The notes beneath the pieces were generated by a model. That model ran no database searches, was not told where the DNA came from, and saw only the letters and a list, made by a program, of their open reading frames with translations. Made by a program: the position numbers and the translations under genes. Positions 26,377 to 37,929 of a stretch of 64,000 nucleotides of DNA are shown here, piece after piece (within the stretch, counting starts at the first letter, position 1; each line of letters opens with the position of its first letter). This stretch comes from Lelliottia amnigena (GTDB lineage: Bacteria > Pseudomonadota > Gammaproteobacteria > Enterobacterales > Enterobacteriaceae), in NCBI GenBank assembly GCA_900635465.1, contig LR134135.1:1550001-1614000 (forward strand), read 5' to 3'.

Positions 26377-29300
26377 TTACCCGATTGTCATCAGGCTGGC
26401 GTTACCGCCCGCCGCCGCGGTGTTGACGCTTAGCGAGTGCTCAACGTACAGACGCTCCAGCAGCAGATTGGTTTCGCCACGGGCAAAGCCCTGAACCGAC
26501 ACAATCGCACCGTCGCGTGCCGCGACCTGCTCGCACAACTCGCGCAGCTGATCGGAGTCACCATGGTAAATCACCGCGTCAAAGGCCTGGGCCATCAGGA
26601 CGTCGGCCTTCGCGAAGCGAATACGACTGGAGACCTCTTTCGGCAGCTGTTTTGCCAGGTCGCGGTGCAAACCGTCCTCCGGCCACAGCACTTCACAACC
26701 CGTTGCCATGGCGGCAGCAAGCTGAACCAGCGCATCCTGTTCATTATCCGCGACGCACAGCACGCGCTCGCGCGGCATCAGCGTCCATGTGTTGCGCTCG
26801 CCGGTTGGGCCCGGCAGCAGACGCTGCGTACCGGCCTGCGCCTGCTCGCCGTACTGCTGGCATAGCGCGCGTAATTCCGGGCGTTTTTCTGCCCATTTCA
26901 CCAGCGCGTCCAGCGGTTGAGAAATCAGGGCTTTGACTTGCGCATCGACCGGGCGCTCTGCATCCTGTCGCGCCAGCGTAATGCCTAATGCGTTTTCTGG
27001 ACGATTCGCCAGCAGACGGTACAGATACAGCGGACCACCGGCTTTCGGACCGGTGCCGGATAACCCTTCGCCGCCAAACGGTTGCACGCCGACCACCGCG
27101 CCGACCATGTTGCGGTTGACGTACAGGTTACCGACTTTCGCACTGCCGGTGACTTGCGCAATGGTTTCGTCGATACGGGTGTGTACGCCGAGCGTTAAGC
27201 CGTAGCCGGAGGCGTTGATTTGCTCCACCAGCGCTTCAAGGTTGTTGCGGCTATAGCGCACCACGTGCAGAACCGGGCCGAAGATCTCTTTTTTCAGCTC
27301 ATCGAAGCTTGAGAGTTCAATCAGCGTCGGGGCGACAAACGTCCCGCTGTTCCATTCGCGGGCGTCTTCGCTGTTTTCACGTACCGCCTGGAAGACCGGA
27401 CGGCCCTTGGCGCGCATCGCCTGAATGTGCTGTTCGATATTGGCTTTGGCTTCGGCATCAATCACCGGCCCGATATCGGTTGTCAGGCGTCCTGGATTCC
27501 CCATCCGGCATTCGGCCATCGCACCGCGCAGCATTTTCAGCGTGTGATCGGCGATGTCGTCCTGCAGGCACAATACGCGCAGGGCGGAGCAACGCTGCCC
27601 GGCGCTGTCGAACGCCGAGGCCAGCACGTCCACCACCACCTGTTCGGTCAAGGCGGAAGAGTCGACGATCATGGCGTTCATCCCGCCGGTTTCGGCGATC
27701 AGAGGCGTCGGGCGACCCTGCGGATCAAGGCGCGTCGCGATGTTTCGTTGCAGCAGCGTCGCCACTTCGGTCGAGCCGGTAAACATCACCCCACGTACGC
27801 GATTATCGGACGTCAGCTTCGCACCGACGGTTTCGCCACGGCCAGGCAGAAGTTGCACTACGCCAGGCGGAACGCCTGCTTCGAGCAGGATAGTGACCCC
27901 TTGTGCGGCAATGAGCGGCGTTTGCTCGGCAGGTTTTGCCAGCACGCTGTTACCGGCGGCCAGCGCGGCCGCGATCTGTCCGGTGAAAATCGCCAGCGGG
28001 AAGTTCCACGGGCTGATACAAACAACCGGGCCGAGCGGACGGTGGGTTTCGTTATCGAAATCGTTGCGCACCTGGCCTGCGTAATAATGCAGGAAATCGA
28101 CCGCCTCGCGCACTTCGGCAATGGCATTGCTGAAGGTTTTACCCGCTTCGCGCACCAGAATGCCGATCAGTTGCTGCATCTGGTCTTCCATCAGGATCGC
28201 GGCGCGTTCCAGAATTGCCGCGCGTTCCTCCGGTGGTGTAGCAAACCAGATCGGCGCGTTATTGACGGCATTTTCCAGCGCCAGCTCTACCTCGCTTTCG
28301 GTGGCTTCACGCACAAATCCGACAACATCTTTCGGTTCGGCCGGGTTAACAACGGGCTGCATTTCACCGGCGTCGACCGATTGCTCAAGAATCGGTTTGG
28401 CCTGCCATTTTTGCAGCGCGCTGTTGAGCAGGGCAGAGGAGAGTGACGCCAGGCGGTGTTCGTTTGCCAGATCCAGACCCGCAGAGTTGACGCGATCTTT
28501 CCCGTACAGCTCGCGCGGCAGGGGGATTTTCGGGTGCGGGAGGCCGATTTGGCCTTCCTGTGCCGCTAATTTTTCCACCGCCTGAACCGGATCCGCCACC
28601 AGCTCATCCAGCGGCAGGGTGGTGTCGGCGATACGATTCACGAACGACGTGTTAGCCCCGTTCTCGAGCAGGCGACGCACCAGATACGCCAGCAGCGTTT
28701 CATGCGTGCCGACCGGAGCATAAATGCGGCATGGGCGATTCAGCTTGCCATCCGCCACTTTGCCGGTGACCTGCTCATACAGCGGTTCACCCATGCCGTG
28801 CAGGCACTGGAATTCGTACTGGCCCGGATAGTAGTTTTGTCCGGCCAGGCTGTAAATCGCCGCCAGCGTATGGGCGTTGTGGGTGGCGAACTGCGGGTAA
28901 ATCAGATTCGGCACGCCAAGCAGTTTTTTCGCACAGGCCAGATAAGAGACGTCGGTGTAGACCTTGCGGGTGTAAACCGGATAGCCTTCCAGGCCGTCCA
29001 TTTGCGCACGTTTGATTTCGCTGTCCCAGTACGCGCCTTTCACCAGACGGATCATCAGGCGGCGACGGCTGCGAGAGGCCAAATCAATCAGATAATCAAT
29101 GACAAACGGGCAGCGTTTCAGGTAGGCCTGGATGACAAAACCAATCCCGTTCCAGCCCGCCAGCTCTGGCTCGAAGCACAACTTTTCCAGCATATCGAGA
29201 GAGATTTCCAGACGATCGGCTTCCTCGGCATCGATATTAATGCCGATATCGTACTGGCGCGCCAGCAGGGTTAAAGACTTCAGGCGCGGATACAGTTCGT

Positions 29301-30338
29301 CCATCACGCGATCATACTGCGCGCGGCTGTAGCGCGGGTGCAGGGCAGAAAGCTTGATCGAAATGCCCGGACCTTCGTAGATACCGCGGCCGTTAGAGGC
29401 TTTGCCAATCGCGTGGATCGCCTGCTGATAAGAGACCATGTACGCCTGCGCGTCGGCGGCGGTCAGTGCCGCTTCACCCAGCATATCGTAGGAGTAACGG
29501 AACCCTTTGTCTTCGAGCTTGCGGGCGTTCGCCAGCGCTTCGGAAATGGTTTCCCCGGTCACGAACTGTTCGCCCATCAGGCGCATCGCCATGTCCACGC
29601 CTTTGCGGATCAGCGGTTCGCCGATTTTGCCGATAATGCGGTTCAGCGAGCGTGACAGATTGGCTTCGTTATGGGTCGATACCAGCTTGCCAGTAAACAG
29701 CAGACCCCAGGTGGCGGCGTTTACGAACAGCGACGGGCTGCGGCCAATGTGCGAATGCCAGTTACCGTTGCTAATTTTGTCGCGGATCAGCGCATCGCGG
29801 GTGGCTTTATCCGGAATACGCAGCAGCGCTTCGGCCAGACACATCAGCGCCACCCCTTCCAGTGAAGAAAGAGAGAACTCCTGCAACAGTCCTTGCACCA
29901 TTCCGGCGCGACCGGTCGCGGTTTTCTGGTTGCGCAGTTTGTCGGCGAGCTGATACGCCAGGCTGTGCGCCTGCGAGGCAATCGGTTCAGGAAGGCGGGC
30001 CTGCTCGAGCAGCATCGGTACGGCGTCGGTTTCGGCACGGCGATACGCGGCGGTGATGGCCGCGCGGCTAACGGACTGCGGCAGAATTTGTTCGGCGAAA
30101 TCCAGGAAAGGTTGGTGATTTTCTTCGGCCGCGGTGCCGTATCTTCGCTTTCGTTAGCTGCCCCTGCCAGCAGGGCAGGCAAGTCCGGTAAACCGTCTTC
30201 ACTTTCCAGACGTTCCAGATAATTGAAAATGGCCTGCTTTATTAACCAGTGCGGTGTGCGGTCAATTCGAGTGGCGGCGCTTTTAATCCGTTCGCGGGTC
30301 GCGTCATCCAGCTTAACCCCCATGGTGGTCATGCCCAT
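26377..30338 (-). pseudogene. putA: bifunctional proline dehydrogenase / P5C dehydrogenase PutA, one-base deletion
   Basis: The product oxidises proline to glutamate and represses put genes. It has an N-terminal ribbon-helix-helix DNA-binding domain (MGVKLDDATRERIKSAATRI), an FAD proline dehydrogenase domain (RLVKGAYWDSEIKRAQ), and an aldehyde dehydrogenase domain with Cys nucleophile in DSAGQRCSALRVL and ISPWNFPLAIF. The start is the ATG at 30338 behind AGGAG. The frame breaks near 30133-30145 after about 68 residues; one added base joins DTAP to AAEENHQPFLDFAEQ. The span of 3962 bases is exactly one short of 1320 codons plus stop, so a single-base loss explains everything. Confidence 0.93.
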
Positions 30339-30396
30339 GCCAAAACTCCTGTTGTGCTGTAGTAATGTTCTGTGGTTAGCGTGAAATATCCACCAT

Positions 30397-30573
30397 GTTG
30401 CAACTTTGTGCAACCGCGTTAAATGTGACATGGTTTGCAAGCTGAAAAATGAATGAATTGTTAACGGAAGGTAAGCTGGAAAAAAGAGCTGGATTCTGCG
30501 TGTGAACCCTGTTTTTATGCGGCACTTAACACTTTTAAAAGGTGCAACCCGTAAAAGCGTGAGCGAGTGCAAC
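30397..30573. promoter_or_regulatory. PutA operators in the putA-putP intergenic region
   Basis: GTTGCA, the core bound by the PutA ribbon-helix-helix domain, occurs at 30397-30402 and as its complement TGCAAC at 30409-30414, 30543-30548 and 30568-30573. The two pairs flank the centre of the divergent promoter region, as in E. coli. A possible CRP half-site TGTGA lies at 30424. The rest of 30339-30760 holds no gene. Confidence 0.75.
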
Positions 30574-30760
30574 CTCTGTAAAAGACGTATAAAACCAGGG
30601 ATGAATTTGATGTAAATGCAGTGTTAAATCATTTGTGAAAGGGGAACGCTTACGGCAGGATACGCGCGCCCACAGAAACACATACACGCGTCACTACGTT
30701 CCGGTGATGAAATAATAAGGCGGCCGGGAAGGCTGTCGCTCGACATTTTGGAGAATTTGA

Positions 30761-32269
30761 ATGGCTATTAGCACACCGATGCTGGTGACATTTCTCGTTT
30801 ATATTTTTGGCATGATCCTGATAGGGTTTTTGGCATGGCGATCAACGAAAAATTTCGATGATTATATTCTGGGTGGACGCCGTTTAGGGCCGATGGTAAC
30901 CGCGCTGTCTGCGGGCGCATCCGACATGAGCGGCTGGCTGCTGATGGGCCTGCCGGGTGCGATTTTCATCTCGGGGATCTCTGAAAGCTGGATCGCGATT
31001 GGCCTGACGCTGGGCGCATGGATCAACTGGAAGCTGGTGGCGGGGCGTCTGCGCGTTCACACCGAGTTGAATAACAATGCGCTGACGCTGCCGGATTATT
31101 TCACCGGCCGCTTTGAAGATAACAGCCGCATTCTGCGCATTATCTCCGCGCTGGTAATTTTGCTGTTCTTCACCATCTATTGTGCCTCCGGCATTGTGGC
31201 GGGCGCGCGTCTGTTCGAAAGCACCTTCGGGATGAGCTACGAAACGGCGCTGTGGGCCGGTGCAGCCGCGACCATTCTTTATACCTTTGTGGGTGGTTTC
31301 CTGGCGGTGAGCTGGACCGATACCGTGCAGGCGAGTTTGATGATCTTTGCGCTGATCCTGACGCCGGTAATTGTGGTTATCACGGTTGGCGGCTTTGGCG
31401 ATTCGCTGGAAGTGATCAAGCAGAAGAGCATTGAAAACGTCGATATGCTGAAAGGGCTTAACTTCGTCGCGATTGTTTCGCTGATGGGCTGGGGCCTGGG
31501 CTACTTTGGTCAGCCGCATATTCTGGCGCGTTTCATGGCTGCCGATTCCCACCACACCATCGTTCATGCCCGTCGAATCAGTATGACGTGGATGATCCTG
31601 TGTCTGGCCGGTGCGTGTGCCGTCGGCTTCTTCGGTATCGCCTACTTCACGACTAACCCGGCGTTGGCGGGGGCGGTTAATCAGAATGCCGAGCGCGTGT
31701 TTATCGAGCTGGCGCAGATTCTGTTCAACCCGTGGATCGCCGGGATTCTTCTGTCTGCCATTCTGGCGGCGGTGATGTCGACGCTGAGCTGTCAGCTGCT
31801 GGTGTGCTCCAGTGCGATTACGGAAGATCTGTACAAAGCCTTCCTGCGTAAAGGCGCGAGCCAGAAAGAGCTGGTGTGGGTCGGGCGCTTCATGGTGCTG
31901 GTGGTGGCGCTGGTGTCTATCGCACTGGCCGCTAACCCGGAAAACCGCGTGCTGGGCCTGGTGAGCTACGCATGGGCAGCCTTTGGTGCCGCGTTTGGCC
32001 CTGTCGTGCTGTTCTCCGTGCTGTGGTCACGCATGACGCGTAACGGCGCGCTGGCCGGGATGATCATCGGTGCGGTGACGGTCATCGTCTGGAAACAGTT
32101 TGCGTGGCTGGGCCTGTACGAAATCATTCCAGGCTTTATCTTCGGTAGCATCGGGATCGTGGTGTTCAGCCTGCTGGGCAAAGCACCGTCGGCATCAATG
32201 CAAAAACGCTTTGCCGAAGCGGATGCACAGTACCATACGGCACCGCCGTCTAAACTGCAGGCCGAGTAA
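30761..32269 (+). CDS. putP: sodium/proline symporter PutP
   Basis: A 502-residue inner-membrane carrier of the solute:sodium symporter family with about thirteen helices. Signatures are SAGASDMSGWLLMGLPGA near the N-terminus, GGFLAVSWTDTVQ, and the conserved region AAVMSTLSCQLLVCSSAITED. It takes up proline with Na+ and feeds PutA. It is divergent from putA across the operator region. The length equals K-12 PutP. A TTGGAG box precedes the ATG. Confidence 0.97.
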   Translation: MAISTPMLVTFLVYIFGMILIGFLAWRSTKNFDDYILGGRRLGPMVTALSAGASDMSGWLLMGLPGAIFISGISESWIAIGLTLGAWINWKLVAGRLRVHTELNNNALTLPDYFTGRFEDNSRILRIISALVILLFFTIYCASGIVAGARLFESTFGMSYETALWAGAAATILYTFVGGFLAVSWTDTVQASLMIFALILTPVIVVITVGGFGDSLEVIKQKSIENVDMLKGLNFVAIVSLMGWGLGYFGQPHILARFMAADSHHTIVHARRISMTWMILCLAGACAVGFFGIAYFTTNPALAGAVNQNAERVFIELAQILFNPWIAGILLSAILAAVMSTLSCQLLVCSSAITEDLYKAFLRKGASQKELVWVGRFMVLVVALVSIALAANPENRVLGLVSYAWAAFGAAFGPVVLFSVLWSRMTRNGALAGMIIGAVTVIVWKQFAWLGLYEIIPGFIFGSIGIVVFSLLGKAPSASMQKRFAEADAQYHTAPPSKLQAE

Positions 32270-32276
32270 TTTGATT

Positions 32277-32345
32277 CCTCTCCTTAAAGGGAGAGGCAAT
32301 CTCGCATTTATTCCCTCACCCAAACGGGAGAGGGAAACCATCATC
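32277..32345 (+). repeat. hairpin-forming CT-rich sequence after putP
   Basis: CCTCTCC / GGAGAGG (32277-32296) is followed by a second CT-rich CCCTC...GAGGG pair near 32313-32334. It may act as a weak terminator or belong to the common CCCTCACCC-type intergenic repeats. Confidence 0.35.
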
Positions 32346-32410
32346 CCTCTTGCTAAATCCCGCCATTTACGCTCATATCGCTGTGCTTATAACAATGAGG
32401 ATAGCGAACA

Positions 32411-32830
32411 ATGATAATCAAAACAGGGCTGATGGCTGCCGCGCTCTTGATGCTGGCAGGGTGTAACGCACCCACACACAGCGCCGCTGACGCCACCTGC
32501 AAAGCCGATAATCAGATGCAGCAGACCACGCTGTATTTCGGGCTGAACCGTCCGGCAGGGGAACCGATCACCGGTCAGGAGTGGCAGCAATTTGTGGATC
32601 AGGACGTGACGCCGCGTTTTCGTGATGGCTTAACCGTGTTTGATGCGCGCGGCCAATGGCTGGGCAATGACGGAAAAGTGGCGCGTGAGCCAAGCAAAGC
32701 GTTGATGTTGATCCACGGCAAAGATGCCCAGAGCGAGAAGAATATTGAAACCCTGCGCGGGGTGTATAAATCACGGTTTGCGCAGGAATCGGTGATGCGC
32801 GTTGATCAGCCGGTCTGCGTTCAGTTCTAA
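32411..32830 (+). CDS. DUF3574-family lipoprotein
   Basis: A 139-residue protein with a lipoprotein signal (LMLAGC lipobox, Cys20) and a DUF3574-like domain: TTLYFGLNRPAGEPITGQEW, DVTPRFRDGLTVFDARGQWL and the C-terminal FAQESVMRVDQPVC. The two outer Cys of the mature part could pair. Function unknown. A GAGGATAGCGAACA box precedes the ATG. It lies between putP and a nucleoside transporter gene, neither of which is an obvious partner, and it is not at this place in K-12. Confidence 0.85.
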   Translation: MIIKTGLMAAALLMLAGCNAPTHSAADATCKADNQMQQTTLYFGLNRPAGEPITGQEWQQFVDQDVTPRFRDGLTVFDARGQWLGNDGKVAREPSKALMLIHGKDAQSEKNIETLRGVYKSRFAQESVMRVDQPVCVQF

Positions 32831-32833
32831 GAA

Positions 32834-32863
32834 AACGGCGGGAAATCCCGCCGTTATTTTTTT
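32834..32863. terminator. bidirectional terminator
   Basis: Stem AACGGCGGG / CCCGCCGTT with an AAAT loop and a following T run, between the convergent lipoprotein and transporter genes. Confidence 0.9.
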
Positions 32864-34046
32864 ACAATACTAATCCGGCGAAGCTTGCCGACAGCAGGCT
32901 CACCAGCGTCGCGCCGTAGACCAGGCGCAAACCAAAGCGAGACACCACGTTTCCTTGCTGCTCGTTCAGGCCTTTAATCGCGCCCGCGATAATCCCGATG
33001 GACGCAAAGTTGGCAAAGGAGACCAGGAAGATCGACAGAATACCCAGGCCACGCGGCGTCATTTGACCGGCTATTTTTTGCAGCTCAATCATGGCCACAA
33101 ATTCATTCGCCACCAGTTTCGTCGCCATAATGCTGCCCGCATTTAACGCATCGCTCAGCGGAATGCCCACCAGCCACGCCAGCGGATAAAACACGTAGCC
33201 AAGAATTTGCTGGAAGCTTATGCCAAATACGCTGGAGAACAGGGCATTGATGGCGCTAATAATGGCAATAAAGCCGATTAGCATCGCCATAATAATCATC
33301 GCCACTTTAAAACCGGCCAGAATATACTCGCCCAGCATCTCAAAGAAACTCTGAGATTCGTGCAGTTTTTCCAGTTTGATTTCGGGTTCGGCTTCAGGTC
33401 GCGCTGGGTTGATGACCGACAAAATAATAAAGGTGCTGAACATATTCAGAATTAGCGCAGCGACCACAAATTTGGCATCGAGCATGGTCATATACGCGCC
33501 GACAATCGACAGCGATACGGTCGACATCGCCGTGGCAGCCATGGTGAACAGGCGTCGAGAAGAGAGATCGCCCAGCACACCTTTATACGCAATAAAGTTT
33601 TCCGACTGACCCAATATCAGAGAGCTGACGGCGTTAAACGATTCCAGTTTTCCCATGCCGTTCAGTTTGGACAGCAGGGTACCGATAACGCGAATAAAAA
33701 TCGGCAGAATTCGCCAGTGCTGGAGAATACCAATCAGCGCAGAGATGAAAATAATTGGGCATAAAACGCCGAGGAAAATGAACGCCAGCCCTTTTTCACC
33801 CATTCCACCAAAGACAAAGTTTGTTCCTTCTGCCGCAAATTTCAGCAGGGATTCAAAGAATCCGGAAACATATTTAATCACGAAGAGTCCGCTTTCCGCA
33901 TGCAGGAAAAAGAACGCCAGCGCAATTTCAATGACAATTAGCTGTAAAACGTAGCGAATACGAATTTTTCGGCGGTCGAAACTCACCAGCCAGGCGAGCG
34001 CAAGAATAATCACCAGCGCCAGCAGGAAATGGACAAAGTTATACAT
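32862..34046 (-). CDS. NupC/CNT-family nucleoside transporter
   Basis: A 394-residue inner-membrane protein of the concentrative nucleoside transporter family. It shows about ten hydrophobic segments, the motif [22 protein letters not shown], and the C-terminal [14 protein letters not shown] and [21 protein letters not shown] characteristic of CNT proteins. Such carriers bring in nucleosides with protons or sodium; closeness to the YeiM/YeiJ type suggests nucleosides or pseudouridine, but specificity cannot be read here. It is inserted between putP and efeU compared with K-12. Upstream to 34297 lies the efeU promoter region. Confidence 0.9.
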   Translation of the reverse strand: MYNFVHFLLALVIILALAWLVSFDRRKIRIRYVLQLIVIEIALAFFFLHAESGLFVIKYVSGFFESLLKFAAEGTNFVFGGMGEKGLAFIFLGVLCPIIFISALIGILQHWRILPIFIRVIGTLLSKLNGMGKLESFNAVSSLILGQSENFIAYKGVLGDLSSRRLFTMAATAMSTVSLSIVGAYMTMLDAKFVVAALILNMFSTFIILSVINPARPEAEPEIKLEKLHESQSFFEMLGEYILAGFKVAMIIMAMLIGFIAIISAINALFSSVFGISFQQILGYVFYPLAWLVGIPLSDALNAGSIMATKLVANEFVAMIELQKIAGQMTPRGLGILSIFLVSFANFASIGIIAGAIKGLNEQQGNVVSRFGLRLVYGATLVSLLSASFAGLVL

Positions 34047-34221
34047 TTTAAATTTTCAGCAGGTTATCGAAGCGCTTATTTAGCCATAGGGACTGGCAAG
34101 CGTAAATGGGCATTTACGTTATAAGTTATACACATAACGATAACGAATGAAATTATTAACAGGCGAGCGATTTACATCTCGTCATCAAAACCTCACATAT
34201 TTCGCTTGTGTTTATTCACGC

Positions 34222-34240
34222 CGTAATGATAATCACTATC
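34222..34240 (+). promoter_or_regulatory. Fur box upstream of efeU
   Basis: CGTAATGATAATCACTATC matches 16 of 19 positions of the Fur consensus (GATAAT repeats). It lies about 60 bases before the efeU start, consistent with the known iron repression of efeUOB. Confidence 0.75.
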
Positions 34241-34297
34241 ACAAGAATTTACCTTTCTTTGCATCAGTTGACCGCGATAAACATTTAAGGTGTCGGC

Positions 34298-35135
34298 ATG
34301 TTTGTTCCATTTCTCATTATGTTACGTGAAGGCCTTGAAGCGGCCTTGATTGTCAGCTTGATCGCCAGCTATCTCAAGCGGACCCAGCGCGGACGCTGGA
34401 TCGGGGTGATGTGGATTGGCGTTTTCTTCGCCGCAGCGCTCTGCCTGGGCCTGGGTATTCTGATCAACGAAACCACCGGTGAATTCCCGCAAAAAGAACA
34501 GGAACTGTTCGAAGGAATTGTCGCGGCGATCGCCGTGGTGATCCTCACCTGGATGGTGTTCTGGATGCGTAAAGTGTCGCGCAACGTCAAGGTTCAACTG
34601 GAGCAGGCGGTCGATAACGCACTGCAAAAAAGCAACCAGCCACGGCTGGGCGCTGATCCTGGATGGTCTTTTTCGCCGTCGCGCGCGAAGGGCTGGAGTC
34701 GGTCTTTTTCCTGCTGGCTGCGTTCCAGCAGGATGTGGGGATCTGGCCACCTATCGGTGCGATGCTTTGGTCTGGCAACCGCGGTGGTACTGGGCTTTAT
34801 GCTGTATTGGGGCGGCATACGCCTGAATCTGGGCCGCGTTCTTTAAGTGGACCAGCCTGTTTATTCTGCTGGTGGCAGCGGGTCTGGCGGCGGGTGCGAT
34901 TCGCGCCTTCCACGAGGCGGGCCTGTGGAACCATTTCCAGGATGTTGCCTTCGATCTCAGCACGGTTCTCTCCACCCATTCGCTCGTCGGGACTCTCCTC
35001 GAAGGCATTTTTGGCTATCAGGAAACGCCGAGCGTCAGCGAAGTGGCGATGTATTTCATCTTTCTCATTCCGGCGCTGGTGTTGTTCTTTATGCCATCAC
35101 GCCCCAGCACTCAGCCGTCGCGAACCGCGCCGTGA
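34298..35135 (+). pseudogene. efeU: ferrous iron permease EfeU, four apparent one-base insertions
   Basis: OFeT-family permease for Fe2+ with REGLE motifs: MLREGLEAALIVSLIASYLK near the N-terminus and FFAVAREGLESVFFLL in the second half. The first frame runs to about 34636. Extra bases near 34636-34641 and 34661-34662 move the protein to another frame, an extra T at 34766-34768 returns it (GLATAVVLGFMLYWGG), and an extra C at 34834-34835 shifts it again (KWTSLFILLVAAGLAAGAIR), ending at 35135. Removing all four gives one intact protein. K-12 itself carries a known efeU frameshift, but four in one gene look like sequence error. Confidence 0.9.
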
Positions 35136-35287
35136 AGTGCACAGTGTATACACAAAATCATTCACGCTGGGTCAAGGCGGCAAGTCTGAAAGTCCCAGTC
35201 ACTTACTCTGGTAAGTGACTGGGATGAGCAGAGGCAGCTTGAAGGCTGACGTGTAGAGTTACAACATACTTTAGAAAGGGAAGAGTC

Positions 35288-36416
35288 ATGGCAATTCAAT
35301 TTCGTCGTAGTGCGTTACAGGTTGGTGTGGCAGCGCTGTTTGCGTATGCGTTTTCTGCTCAGGCGGCTGATGTTCCTCAGGTGAAAGTGACTGTGAACGA
35401 TAAACAGTGTGAGCCGATGACTATCACGGTCAATAGCGGTAAAACGCAGTTTATTATTCAAAACCATAGCCAGAAGGCGCTGGAGTGGGAAATCCTCAAA
35501 GGCGTGATGGTTGTGGAAGAGCGTGAAAACATCGCGCCCGGTTTTAGTCAGAAAATGACCGCGAACCTGCAGCCGGGCGAATACGACATGACCTGCGGAC
35601 TGCTGACTAACCCGAAAGGCAAGCTGATCGTGAAAGGCGAAGCGACGGCCGATGCAGCAAAAGGCGAAGCGTTGCTGAGCCTGGGCACAGCGATCACGGC
35701 CTATAAAGCGTACGTCACGAAAGAGACCGCCGACCTGGTGGCCGGAACCAAAGCCTTTACCGGACGCGGTGAAAGCGGGCGATATCGAAAAAGCGAAATC
35801 CCTGTATGCGCCAACGCGTCAGCATTATGAGCGCATCGAGCCGATCGCTGAGCTGTTCTCTGATCTCGACGGCAGCATTGACGCCCGTGAAGACGATTAT
35901 GAGCAGAAAGCCGCCGATCCGAAGTTCACCGGTTTCCACCGTCTTGAGAAAGCGCTGTTTGGCGATAACTCCACCAAGGGCATGGAAAAATACGCTGAAC
36001 AGCTCAATACCGACGTGCTGGAACTGCAAAAGCGCATCAGCGAGCTGGCGTTCCCGCCATCAAAAGTAGTGGGTGGCGCGGCGGGCCTGATTGAAGAAGT
36101 GGCCGCCAGCAAAATCAGCGGCGAAGAAGATCGCTACAGCCATACTGACCTGTGGGACTTCCAGGCCAACGTCGAAGGCGCGCAGAAAATTGTCGATTTG
36201 CTTCGTCCGCAGCTGCAAAAAGATAACAGCGCACTGCTGGCCAAAGTGGATGCAAACTTCAAAAAAGTGAATACCATTCTGGCGAAATACCGCACCAAAG
36301 ACGGGTATGAAACCTACGACAAGTTAACCGATGCGGATCGTAATGCGCTGAAAGGACCGATCACCACGCTGGCAGAAGATCTGGCTCAGCTGCGCGGCGT
36401 GCTGGGTCTGGACTAA
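35288..36416 (+). pseudogene. efeO: periplasmic iron-uptake protein EfeO, one apparent G insertion
   Basis: Periplasmic component of the EfeUOB ferrous iron system. It has a signal peptide (FAYAFSAQAA), an N-terminal cupredoxin-like domain (VTVNDKQCEPMTITVNSG), then the M75 imelysin-like domain with the HxxE-type region [17 protein letters not shown]. The frame breaks at a GG at 35762-35763; with one G fewer, [16 protein letters not shown] reads through. The span of 1129 bases is one more than needed for 375 residues plus stop, the K-12 length, so one insertion accounts for the break. An AAGGGAAGAGTC box precedes the ATG. Confidence 0.92.
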
Positions 36417-36421
36417 GCATC

Positions 36422-37707
36422 ATGAATGAGAAAGAAGAATACGGCGTCGCGGAACCTTCCCGGCGTCGATTGCTGAAAGGCGTGGGGGCGCTGGGTGGTG
36501 CGCTCGCACTGGCAGGCGGCTGCCCGGTAGCGCATGCGGCAAAACCGCAGAGCGCGCCGGGCACGCTCTCCCCCCAATGCGCGGATGGAAACGCAGCCGT
36601 TTTACGGCGAGCATCAGGGCGGAATTTTGACGCCGCAGCAGGCGGCCATGATGGTGGTCGCCTTTGACTCGCTGGCAAGCGACAAAGCGGATCTGGAACG
36701 TCTGTTCCGCGTGCTGACGAAACGTATCGCGTTTCTGACGGCAGGCGGCCCGGCGCCAGAAACGCCTAACCCGCGCATGCCGCCGATGGATTCAGGAATT
36801 CTGGGGCCATTTATTGCCCCGGATAATCTGACCGTAACGGTTTCGGTCGGCGACTCGCTGTTTGACGCGCGCTATGGTCTGGAGAAGCACAAGCCGAAAA
36901 CGCTGCAGAAGATGACGCGTTTTCCTAATGATTCTCTGGATGCGGCGCTGTGTCATGGCGATCTGCTGATCCAGATCTGCGCCAACACCCAGGATACGGT
37001 GATCCACGCCCTGCGCGATATCATCAAGCACACGCCGGATTTACTCAGCGTGCGCTGGAAGCGTGAAGGATTTATCTCCGATCACGCGGCGCGAAGCCAG
37101 GGGGAAAGAGACCCCGGTTAACCTGCTTGGTTTCAAAGATGGTACGGCGAATCCGGACAGCACTGACGCCGCACTGATGAAAAGCGTGGTGTGGACGACG
37201 GCGGACCAGGGCGAGCCCGCATGGACCGTTGGCGGGAGCTATCAGGCGGTGCGGATTATCCAGTTCCACGTTGAGTTCTGGGATCGTACGCCGCTTAAAG
37301 AGCAGCAGACGATTTTTGGTCGGGATAAGCAAAGCGGTGCGCCGCTGGGCATGAAAAACGAGCATGACGTGCCGGATTACGTGCGCGATCCTGATGGCGA
37401 TACCATTGCCCTGGACAGTCATATTCGTCTGGCCAACCCGCGTACGCCGGAAACCCAGTCGAGTCTGATGATGCGCCGTGGATACAGCTATTCTCTGGGC
37501 GTCACTAACTCCGGTCAGCTGGATATGGGGCTGCTGTTTGTCTGCTATCAGCACGATCTGGAAAAGGGCTTCTTAACCGTGCAGAAACGCTTAAACGGCG
37601 AAGCGCTGGAAGAGTACATAAAACCTATCGGCGGCGGCTATTTCTTTGCTCTGCCAGGCGTGCGCGGTGAAGGCGCGTATCTCGCCCAAGGCCTGATCGA
37701 AGCGTAA
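36422..37707 (+). pseudogene. efeB: Tat-exported dye-decolorising peroxidase EfeB, two apparent insertions
   Basis: Haem-dependent DyP-type peroxidase that works with EfeO/EfeU and is exported folded by the Tat system. The twin-arginine signal [20 protein letters not shown] is clear. DyP motifs GFKDGTANP (distal Asp) and the haem-pocket region [18 protein letters not shown] follow. One extra C in the C run at 36570-36575 and one extra G in the G run at 37100-37104 break the frame; without them the protein has 427 residues. It begins 5 bases after efeO, so it belongs to the same transcript. Confidence 0.92.
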
Positions 37708-37710
37708 ATT

Positions 37711-37747
37711 TATCCCCGTGATACTTCGCGGGGATATTATTTTTTCG
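37711..37747 (+). terminator. terminator after efeB
   Basis: Stem TATCCCCG / CGGGGATA with a 10-base loop, followed by TTATTTTTT. Confidence 0.8.
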
Positions 37748-37760
37748 TATGTCTATCTCT

Positions 37761-37789
37761 CTGTTATATTTCTGTAATATTCCTGTAAG
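37761..37789 (+). promoter_or_regulatory. triple Pho box upstream of phoH
   Basis: CTGTTAT, CTGTAAT and CTGTAAG start at 37761, 37772 and 37783, exactly 11 bases apart. This is the PhoB direct-repeat pattern (CTGTCAT with 4-base spacers). It fits phosphate-starvation control of phoH. Confidence 0.9.
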
Positions 37790-37929
37790 AGACTCATCTT
37801 AGCTGCAGGAGTGGTCTTTAAGTTGCACTCAGGTAAAATAAATGTTGCATTTATGATAAATCCTGATGTAATTATTATAAGACGGCGGTAGTTCCCGGCA
37901 GTGATATCGAATCACTATGGAGATCGCGA

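Noticed and set aside
27427..28446. Long open frame on the plus strand inside putA
   Set aside because: It is antisense to a strongly conserved enzyme, has Arg/His/Gln-rich shadow composition and no ribosome-binding site.
30884..31567. 227-codon open frame antisense to putP
   Set aside because: Composition (HRQRRNR-type repeats) is that of a reversed membrane-protein gene; no start signal.
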